Shown here: positions 56,894 through 64,000 of the stretch, piece by piece
How positions within the stretch are numbered: position 1 is the stretch's first letter
Layout: each line of letters opens with the position of its first letter
Source: Mucidula mucida
Lineage: Eukaryota; Basidiomycota; Agaricomycetes; Agaricales; Physalacriaceae
Assembly (NCBI GenBank): GCA_015501055.1
Contig: JADNYV010000206.1
Coordinates: forward strand, 1 to 64,000
Length of the DNA stretch: 64,000 nt
Direction: 5' to 3'
The notes under the pieces: model-generated
Databases searched by the model: none
Told to the model about the DNA's origin: nothing
The model's input: only the letters and a program-made list of their open reading frames with translations
Translations under genes and position numbers: made by a program

Positions 56894-57328
56894 GGTGAAT
56901 TTCAGCGACGTGAACTCTTCCTCGGCCAAGGAAAGTGCGGCATCGCTCTTCGGCGCGCACGCGGAGGCAACGGATTTTCAACACTCCAGAGCAGTGCCAT
57001 CCCTCTTGATACCGAGACCAATTGGGTCGATGATATTGGTAACGATGACTGATTTGGCAACGCCATCGCGATAGTCCCATTCCTCCTGGGAGGGGTTACT
57101 CGAATAGACGGCGGTGGGGGTGGAGGTGGCGGTAGTATTGGTACCGGGGCGGGTGATAGTAGGGGTAGTAGTCCCATTGGACTGTGTTGTTTCAGTGATA
57201 TATGACTTGATACCTTTGCCGGCAAGGTATTCTTTGACTTGGACCTTCCAAGTGGGATAATTCCCCTTGTTGGCCTTAAGCTGGTGGTGGGGTGATAGCT
57301 GTGCCGTTGAGATGATTCCAGACAACAT
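56894..57328 (-). pseudogene. Copia element 2 gag, N-terminal piece
   Basis: ATG at 57328, then GIISTAQLSPHHQLKANKGN as in element 1. A TGA replaces the Trp codon after GTALEC (about 56975). The piece ends at the hAT insertion; coding resumes at 54869 on the other side. Confidence 0.9.
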
Positions 57329-57457
57329 GGTGAGCAGATGGTTAGGTGGTATGGGGTGTATGTGGGTTAACGGGTAGTGGTTTGTGGGTGTGGTGTTCTT
57401 GAGTTGCCCAGGGATTATTCCTGATGAGTGCTGTGTCTTCTCGATAGTAGATTAGAA

Positions 57458-57476
57458 GGCTACGGGGCCCATAACC
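57458..57476 (-). promoter_or_regulatory. Primer-binding site of copia element 2
   Basis: Reverse complement reads GGTTATGGGCCCCGTAGCC, identical to the site of element 1 and directly next to the 5' LTR. Confidence 0.65.
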
Positions 57477-57789
57477 TGTTGTAAAGAGAAGTCGTTAGAA
57501 CTCAGTTGTGCACAGCAATGTGGTAGCAACTTGTATTGCAACTATGCTGTACCTGTTGTAAAGAGAAGTTGTTAGAACTGTAGAGTATCGTAAGCGTTGT
57601 GAATCGTAAGTAATTGTAAGTAATACACACCTCAGTCGTGCACAGCAATGTGGTAGCAACTGAGGTGTGATGGAGACCGAATCGAGATAGATAACAGAAA
57701 GAAAATGAAATAGCCGTAACGGGTCATGACCGCTCCACTGTCGGGACTCGGGTCACATACCTCTCAACACGGTCGGGTCTCCTTCAACA
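57477..57789 (-). repeat. 5' LTR of copia element 2 (long variant)
   Basis: 313 bp. In plus-strand view TGTTGTAAAGAGAAGT occurs twice (57477 and 57555), and GTGCACAGCAATGTGGTAGC occurs twice (about 57508 and 57640). The LTR end is thus duplicated within the LTR, with two inserted spacers. Followed by CAAAT (57790-57794). Confidence 0.94.
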
Positions 57790-57794
57790 CAAAT

Positions 57795-59767
57795 TGGGTG
57801 ACAAAATATCCACAAACCAGTACATACAAGTAGCAGGTTACGGTACCGGCGACAGGCCTGAGGATAGAGCAGATTACACATGTCTTCCCTGGCTTTGCTG
57901 TTTGTCCTACATCGGAGACTCGAGAAGTATCTTTGAGGTAAGTATTGTGTGCATTTTCTTAGTTGGTGCAAGAACAACTGTGTGTCGCTCACTTTTGATA
58001 CTTACCAATAACACTGCACCACCGTTTCATTTCAACCTTTGTATAAATTACTCTACATTTGGCAACCAGAATCACAAAGAATGACAACAAAATGAATTGT
58101 ATTGCAGCTTTCATAATATTATTAACCATAAGTATTCAGGTCAGGTCAGGTGACTCGTCGGTCACGACATAATGATAGAGGACGTGGATTATGGTGTACT
58201 TGTCACAAAAGGCGGGATGGCCGGCAGGAGCATCCGACGATACCGGATGGCGTCACCGCCATGTCACTTCCGTGCACTTTACTCTTGATTAGTTAGGCAC
58301 CCGAAAGACCTGTTTAGTATAGGCTCCATTCCCACCCCCCCCCTCCAACGAGACACCAACAGTCCCCATTGGTTATGTGTCAAACATTGTGGATTCTCCC
58401 GGCTCCGCGGACGTGCACTCTTATCGCGCTATGCTCTACGACATATGCGGCCTTTACCCCAGCGGCACCGCTCTTGCATATGAGCGGGTCTGATATTCTA
58501 AGAGGACGAGATGCAAATGCTGTACCAGTTACCTATAAACATTAGTTCATCAAGTACCAATCCAATCATCTCTTCAACCACTCTGCATCCTTCCGGCCCA
58601 TTCCACTGTCAATAAAAGCTGCAAGCACGATAACAATGTTGTGACAATCTTGATGTACATGTTGGAAGGACGCACATGAGACGCGCTGTCAACTTCATCA
58701 GTCAACGGCTAAAATCTTCAATGACGCAATGTTGCACTCGGTTGGTTGGCTTCAAGGTTGAGTTGGTGCTGAAAGCCTCTAGCTAGCACACAAACAGAGG
58801 TCTGAGCACCACATGGATGGGCAAGGTAAGTACATATCAATGATAGAAAAGTGATTGGCAATCCTGTCAATGGCTGGTCTCTACTTCAATGACCGTACCA
58901 TGCCGTGCTCAACCATTGCACAGCTCTCCTTATAGGCTTGTCATTGATGTTTAAGCAGAAGTCTACACAATGAATACAGGTGTGATCAAAGCGTGACAAG
59001 CCGCCGTTTCCCGCGCCTCTTTGCGCCATTCTCCTTGAAGTACGGAACAATGACGTCTCCGATCGTGTTCGATTTACCTTGATAGTCTTCCTGCGAGGTA
59101 CCCGAAAAGACCAGCTTACAGTCGGCTCGAATGTGACCTTCTGTAATGTTACCCAAAGAACGCCGAACTTGGGAAATGTTACTTCGGGTTTGTGGTGTCT
59201 TTCTGACATACCACCAAGGGCAAGAATTTCACAGTCTCTGTAGGCACCATCTTGTTAGCTTAATGTCTAGGCAGCTAGGAACAACAAACGTGGATAGCAG
59301 CGACTTTTTCACCCACCGCCCAAAACACTCGTCCAACACACAACTGGATCTTGAGGTGGCGCCTTTCAGACCGCCCAGCACGACAAAGACTCGGCGTTTC
59401 ATGTAAACAAAACCTCTTCAAACAGCTTACCATACCCCTAGGTCCATCATGCTTGGGAGATTAATGCACAAGTCTCGTGACTGTTGAGTTCAATGATTCG
59501 TGTCTTGTGCGCGTGAGTTCTCCCGGGATGTTGCAAAGTGAAGTATGCAATTAATGAAGGTCTTGGAATTAACCACTGATCTCTCCACATACGAATTCCA
59601 TTGTGCGCCTGTGGCCACACGGTTCAACCTGATCCGGTGGCCCTAGTAGTACAATGTCATATTAACCAACCTCGCATTGTCTTCCTAATAAGGCAACAAT
59701 CCAATCTACTCAATCAGTGGACTCACTCAACAATGGATCACGCGCATTGTCCTTCAACGCGTTGTGC
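57795..59767. other. No gene recognised
   Basis: Right flank of copia element 2 and intergenic DNA. A possible donor GGTAAGTATT lies near 57939, and weakly coding segments occur on both strands near 57794-57960 and 59146-59406, but no family could be named and no complete gene is visible. Confidence 0.45.
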
Positions 59768-59786
59768 TGATATATATATAAAGGCT
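59768..59786 (+). promoter_or_regulatory. TATA box of zinc-finger gene
   Basis: GATATATATATAAAGGC lies about 85-95 bp upstream of the ATG at 59866, a suitable distance for a fungal TATA promoter with a short leader. Confidence 0.65.
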
Positions 59787-59865
59787 TTAACCCTCTCTTC
59801 GCGCCAGACTCTTTCAGCCCGTCGCCCATCACACATACCTTACGCTTACTCATCTTCTATCTACA

Positions 59866-60787
59866 ATGGTCTCTCTAGGCGCGCTCGTTCACAATTTCAT
59901 GAACAAAGAGCCGAGCTTGGCGTTGCCAAAAAAGCGCAACTGCATTATCTTCCCCGCCGACTTCAACGTCTTCTTGACCGCTGTCTGCAACGAGAAAGAC
60001 GCAGCTAGTACTTGGGAGTTTCATTGTCCCAGTCTTCCGGCGTCTCGACAGACCTGTGATGCGTCCGTCGCGTCTCCAGCTCAGGAAATCACCGCTAGAT
60101 ATCGCAAGAAGTTGACCATCATCGTGCCGCATCGCGAAGCGTCTTCGTCGCGTATCAGCAACAACTCTCTTACATCTAGCGAAGGTGCTACCCTTGTGGG
60201 CTCGGACAAATATTCGGAGTTCATCACGCTTTTTGAGGAGGACAAAGGCCCGCAACTTAGGCACGACCCAGCCTGCAAACAAATACTTGCCGATGCTGTG
60301 AGTTTATTCTTTCATCCTTTGCGCCTTCTTCTTACCGGATACTTTCAGCGCAAAGAGACAATCTTTGAGATGAACAAATGCGGCGCCTCGCAGAGAGAAT
60401 CTCTCGTTTGTCCTCGGATCGGGTGCAGAGACACCCTCCGCAATGCTCGCAGTCTTAAAATGCACCTGGCTTTTCACGATATTGCCAACGAAGTCGATGG
60501 ACTGTACGTTCTGTGCGATCGACTTCAGTTGTATCAGTGTTGATTGCTCCTCCAGTCCTTTCGAATGTCAAGAATGCGAAGCAAGTTTTGAAACCAAACA
60601 AGGTCTCAAAATGCACCACTGCCACGACCCGCATATGGATCTTGCTCCTCCTCCCAAAAGTCCCACCGTTGGTATGCGCGAATCTCCTTTGATCGCCTCC
60701 CGCCTTGTTAACTTTTCTCGACAGCTATCTTCAAGCAACTCTTATCCCCGTTCACCGCTAATTTCTCATAAATCACCTACCTGCTAA
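59866..60787 (+). CDS. C2H2 zinc-finger protein, three exons
   Basis: Exons 59866-60297, 60349-60503 and 60556-60787 give 272 aa; introns are 51 and 52 nt, GT-AG, in frame. The first ~145 residues have no named domain; they include LPKKRNCIIFPADFNVFLTA and a Ser-rich stretch. Exon 2 has one finger, CX4CX12HX3H (CPRIGCRDTLRNARSLKMH). Exon 3 starts a second, CX2CX12HX2H (CQECEASFETKQGLKMHHCH). The last ~50 residues are Ser/Pro-rich. Two closely spaced fingers suggest a DNA-binding regulator, but targets are unknown. The intron between the fingers and the clean stop at 60785-60787 support an intact gene. Confidence 0.85.
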
Positions 60788-61363
60788 TCACATCTAATTG
60801 TTTCTGTCCATCATCGTCTGTAGCCTTAGCTTTTTACATTCCATCTATTAATTAGTCCCATGTCTTGTATATATCTCATCTAAACACAGTTTGTTCCATC
60901 CCTTGAACTGAAAAAGTTAGCTCAGACCACTGCTGTTGTCTGTCTCGCAGTAACCGCCGCCTTTCTCTCTTCTCTTTGCCTTGCCAAGTCATTGATTCCC
61001 AACGTCCTGGGCCGCCACAGTTGATTGTCTTATTCCGCAACGTCCTGATAGACAAAATGGAGAAAGGGTGAGATCCTCCGTAGGCGTCAGGAAGCCATAT
61101 CAACCAAGTTACAACGACTTCTTGGTCAACATTGTCAATTCTGATATTGTTGCCTTCGTACACACAGAGTACTTTGATTCAAAAACCTTGGTCTGACTGA
61201 GATAATGTATGTTGTATTCAACATGTAAGTACACAGTATTGCCATAAAAAACCTAACAACAACAGCGGAGATAAATAGATATATACAGATGCCAATGACC
61301 ATGAACAATAGGAAAGAAACACATCCCTACTGGAGAAGCTGCCCAGAAACTTCGGGATCAAAC
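60788..61363. other. Intergenic, no gene recognised
   Basis: Contains the probable 3' untranslated region of the zinc-finger gene and AT-rich spacer up to the LTR of copia element 3. Short open frames only. Confidence 0.5.
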
Positions 61364-61714
61364 TGTTGGAATCGACGCAATACGGAGATTACGGATAGAT
61401 CAGGATCGGCAGGGTCGAGCGCGTGGCGCGCCGTAGGCGCGCAATCTCTTTCATCTGGCTTTTCTCAGTACCGCTACAATACAGTGTACTGAGACGTACT
61501 TATACACGGTCTAGTTTCCAACAGGTTATGGGCTATTTTCTTTGACGGAACTCGACCGCTAGCGCATGACGAGCAACCTCGACATTGAAAACCCCGCATC
61601 TTCTTTCACGAGACTATACATAAACACATCCACCCCCCACACATCCCACATCATGCCACTCGAGAAGCTCAAAGCCAAACAGGTCACGGTCGGCTCCTCG
61701 CTCGACCTAGACGC
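61364..61714 (+). mobile_element. 5' end of a third copia-type element (fragment)
   Basis: A 160-bp LTR (61364-61523) with perfect 8-bp inverted ends TGTTGGAA...TTCCAACA, a primer-binding site GGTTATGGGC (61524-61533) shared with the other copia elements, a leader, and a gag start at ATG 61653 (MPLEKLKAKQVTVGSSLDLD). Coding stops at 61714, where gypsy element 3 is inserted. The LTR sequence is unlike elements 1 and 2, so this is another copia family. The remainder lies beyond the window. Confidence 0.75.
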
Positions 61715-62243
61715 TGTTAGCGACTGACTAAGCCACGAGACTCAACCAGGTACCACAGCAAGAACTAAGGAAGAAGGCGTTCGCGTTCGTAAGACTAGGC
61801 TAGGCCAGGTGTATAAACGAGATCGGAACTAAAGTACAATGATACTACACTACTGCTTATATACTAGTAAGTCTGTGTTTGAAGCTCCTTGTCCATACGC
61901 GTTTCCACTAGGGATGCTCCACGCCCTTGACCCAGTGTGGTATGCTACTAGTCCGTGAAACCATTAAATACGAGTGGTGACTGCATGTAAGTAATAATAC
62001 TGAAACGACCATGTGTGCTACGAGTGTCGGTGGTGTGTATACAATAGGGAGTCCATGAGGTATCGGCATGTATGATGTCATCCATGTGTTGGGCGTGTGT
62101 CCGACATGAGTACGGCTTCGGTAATGAAAAGGGGTATGATCGGTGACGAAACAGATGATGAAACGGTCCGTTGGTTGATAAGACAAGGCTCCCGATAAGA
62201 TATGATAAGATGTGAAAATGTGAAAATATGGCGATTCATAACA
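61715..62243 (-). repeat. 3' LTR of gypsy element 3
   Basis: 529 bp, near-identical to the LTRs of element 2 at 19166-19694 and 25129-25654. Confidence 0.94.
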
Positions 62244-62254
62244 TCACCCCCTCC

Positions 62255-64000
62255 TTAAGGCGCAAGTTCCATTCTGCGCCAGAGTCGCTCCATGAGGGCT
62301 GCAGAGGGTAGCGTGACGTCGAGGGGTTCGGTATCGGGCGGTGGCATGGGTCGGAATAGATGTGATGGAAATTGCGACATGGGGACTTCAATGCGAGCAA
62401 GCGCGGGTGGCTTCGGCTTGTTCGGATATTGTTGGTGGAAATCGCTGATAGCTTCGTCGGCATTTTTGAGATTGCATGCCGGTTCCCATGTCTGCTCGTG
62501 TGTGCCGTAACCTTTCCAGTGAACCTTGTATTGAAAACCCCCGCGGTACTTTCGGGAATTAACCACTTTCTCAACCTCCCATTCCGGTTCGGCTCCTTCC
62601 AGCACAGGTGGTGGACGCGTGTCTCGGGGTTGTGTTGGAAATTGGGGCTCGTGGTAAGGCGTCAACAGGGCCTCATTGAACACGGGATGGATGCTTTTCC
62701 ACGTGTGAGGAATCTGGAGCTTGTAAGAGCTCGTCCCAACTTTCTTGATCACTTTGAACGGCCCGAAGCGTTTGTCATCGAGCTTCTTCATTGGTCGATC
62801 CGTGCTGAGATTCGTCCCTTCCAGCCATACTTTGTCGCCTTCCTTGTACTCCACTGCCTCTGTCCGTTTCCTGTCATAAAACCGTTTCATATCCTCTTTG
62901 GCCATCTTCAATGCCGACCCCACTTCGTCCCATGTTTTCCTCATGCCGTCGGCAAACTCCTGCGCAGTCTCATTTCTCGATGCCGTTTTCGGGGCGGTGC
63001 CTTTGTAGGGGTGTCTGCCCATGTCTGCAAAGAACGGAGTGACTTTAGTTGCCGAGTGTACCCGATCATTGTAAACAAATTCGGCAGAGGGTAGCCATTC
63101 GTGCCAGTCGTTCTGATGGTAGTTGACAAATAACCGTAAGAAATGTTCTATCTCTTGGTTCAGCCGTTCCGTCTGCCCATTTGCCTGTGGATGATACGCC
63201 GTTGTAAAGTTTCCTTGTATGCCCAACAACCGGTACAACTCCTTCATAAAACGCGAGTGGTATTGTGGACCGCGATCATGTATCATCTGGCGTGGCATCC
63301 CATGTATGGGGAAAATGCGATCTCGGTAGATGCGGGCCATGCCTTCTGACGTCAGAGTAGTGTGTGTCGGTATGATACGTAATCGCTTTGTGAAATGGTC
63401 CACAAACGTGCTGATAGCGTTGTATCCTCCCGATTCCGGCAGCTCTCCAATCATGTCCGTCCCTACTATTTCCCATGGCTCGCTTGGCACATCAATAGGA
63501 TGAAGAGGTGCAGCCGGCTTCGTGCGATGTGACTTGGTGACCTGGCATTTTTGACACCCTTCTACGTATTCCCGGACGTCTCGGCTGATTCCTGGCCACC
63601 AATAGGTGCGTGTGATCAGCTCGAGGGTCTTGTATCGTCCAGGATGCCCTGCAAGCTGTGCATCATGGTGCATTCCAATAACTCTTCCCCGCAATTCCTT
63701 GTCCTTCGGTATGTAAATACGATCCTTCCACATAATAAGTCCATTTTCCTTCTCTTCCCATCCTTTTTCTTTGTTTTCTAATGCTTTTTGTACGTATCTG
63801 TCTTTGTTTCCTTTTCTTTGTTTGATTTTGTTAAGTAATTCGTCCTCCGGTGTATCTACTGTATGTAAAGAAAATTGAATTTGTGAAATAAAAAACTCCG
63901 GCTTGAGCAAAACGACGTTTTCGTTATCTTTTTCCCCCTTCTCAAGGCCTGTCATCCTTGACAAGGCATCAGCTTTCCCCATCGTCTTGCCCGGCTTGTG
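62255..64000 (-). CDS. Gypsy element 3 pol: RNase H end, integrase, chromodomain (partial)
   Basis: Open frame of 581 visible codons, entering from the window edge and ending at a stop at 62255-62257. The start of the visible part, HKPGKTMGKADALSR, is the end of RNase H. Integrase follows: zinc module H-x3-H and CX2C (HHDAQLAGHPG, CQKCQ, about 63660-63540), catalytic core with VGTDMIGEL, IHDRGPQYHSRF and NGQTERLNQEIEHF (all DDE residues present), then the GPFKVIKKVGTSSYKL barrel. The chromodomain at about 62554-62380 has the aromatic cage pattern EWEVEKVV, YKVHWKGYG and TWEPACNL, and probably targets new insertions to heterochromatin, as known for chromoviruses. This is the best-preserved retroelement frame in the window. 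Confidence 0.93.
   Translation of the reverse strand, partial: HKPGKTMGKADALSRMTGLEKGEKDNENVVLLKPEFFISQIQFSLHTVDTPEDELLNKIKQRKGNKDRYVQKALENKEKGWEEKENGLIMWKDRIYIPKDKELRGRVIGMHHDAQLAGHPGRYKTLELITRTYWWPGISRDVREYVEGCQKCQVTKSHRTKPAAPLHPIDVPSEPWEIVGTDMIGELPESGGYNAISTFVDHFTKRLRIIPTHTTLTSEGMARIYRDRIFPIHGMPRQMIHDRGPQYHSRFMKELYRLLGIQGNFTTAYHPQANGQTERLNQEIEHFLRLFVNYHQNDWHEWLPSAEFVYNDRVHSATKVTPFFADMGRHPYKGTAPKTASRNETAQEFADGMRKTWDEVGSALKMAKEDMKRFYDRKRTEAVEYKEGDKVWLEGTNLSTDRPMKKLDDKRFGPFKVIKKVGTSSYKLQIPHTWKSIHPVFNEALLTPYHEPQFPTQPRDTRPPPVLEGAEPEWEVEKVVNSRKYRGGFQYKVHWKGYGTHEQTWEPACNLKNADEAISDFHQQYPNKPKPPALARIEVPMSQFPSHLFRPMPPPDTEPLDVTLPSAALMERLWRRMELAP

Larger units (their letters stand above)
40971..57789 (-). 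mobile_element. Ty1/copia retrotransposon, element 2, with two nested insertions
   Basis: Same family as element 1, reversed. LTRs of 313 bp (40971-41283 and 57477-57789) differ at eight positions, all transitions. The element is expanded from about 5.4 kb to 16.8 kb by a KDZ transposon (45054-54493) and a hAT element (54870-56885). Removing both with one copy of each target duplication rejoins gag: the KDZ sits inside the sequence matching 6379-6398 of element 1, and the hAT sits at the site matching about 6014. Flanking CAAAT duplications confirm a single insertion. Confidence 0.94.
61715..64000 (-). mobile_element. Chromodomain Ty3/gypsy retrotransposon, element 3 (runs off window)
   Basis: Same family as element 2. 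The 3' LTR is 61715-62243 (529 bp, TGTTAGCG...CATAACA), then a polypurine tract (about 62247-62261) and pol. The interior continues past 64000. It is inserted in the gag of copia element 3, with GACGC as the presumed target (61710-61714); the other side cannot be seen. The pol frame has no stops in the visible 1.7 kb. Confidence 0.93.

Noticed and set aside
57790..57960. Host gene interrupted by copia element 2
   Set aside because: Joining the flanks at CAAAT gives short open reading on the minus strand but no recognisable protein, unlike the clear carboxylesterase at element 1.
61364..61523. Considered as an LTR of the same copia family as elements 1 and 2
   Set aside because: Only the terminal TGTTG/CAACA and the primer-binding word are shared; the LTR body and gag start differ.

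Overview
The window is eukaryotic and fungal, most likely an Agaricomycete basidiomycete; a Rhizoctonia-like genome is a reasonable guess, but the species is not proven by the sequence. The evidence is many 45-60 nt GT-AG introns, KDZ DNA transposons, chromodomain Ty3/gypsy and Ty1/copia elements, and an AAA-ATPase-like gene family. Well over half of the window is transposable element.

Layout: (1) 1-3057 holds an unrecognised spliced minus-strand candidate gene and a four-exon AAA-ATPase-like gene (1620-3057). (2) 5104-11815 is a broken type-B carboxylesterase on the minus strand, split by a complete copia element (5236-10311) with 180-bp LTRs and a 5-bp target duplication. (3) 11911-25654 is two minus-strand gypsy elements in series. 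The first carries a 619-bp hAT insertion and has lost most of its 5' LTR where the second, a chromodomain element, begins. (4) 25655-40970 is the gene-bearing part: a coiled-coil hypothetical gene, a small lineage-specific paralog family, a TauD/TfdA-type dioxygenase, and a divergently transcribed UNC93-like transporter with 24 predicted exons, including exons of 3 nt and 1 nt. Two 1.1-kb copies of a decayed UNC93 fragment lie on either side. (5) 40971-57789 is a second copy of the same copia family, reversed, with a longer LTR. A 9.4-kb KDZ transposon and a 2.0-kb hAT element have each inserted into its gag region, all with readable target duplications. (6) 57790-61363 has one clear gene, a C2H2 zinc-finger protein. 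(7) 61364-64000 is the 5' end of a third copia element whose gag is interrupted by a younger gypsy element that runs off the window with an undamaged reading frame.

How it fits together: the TEs form nested layers that can be dated relative to each other. LTR differences and broken catalytic residues are almost all C-to-T or G-to-A changes, mostly at CpG, which suggests cytosine-methylation decay or a RIP-like process. The host genes show no shared pathway except possibly the divergent dioxygenase/transporter pair, which share about 197 bp of upstream DNA. The most unusual features are the microexons of the UNC93-like gene and the unexplained second coding region of the KDZ transposon.
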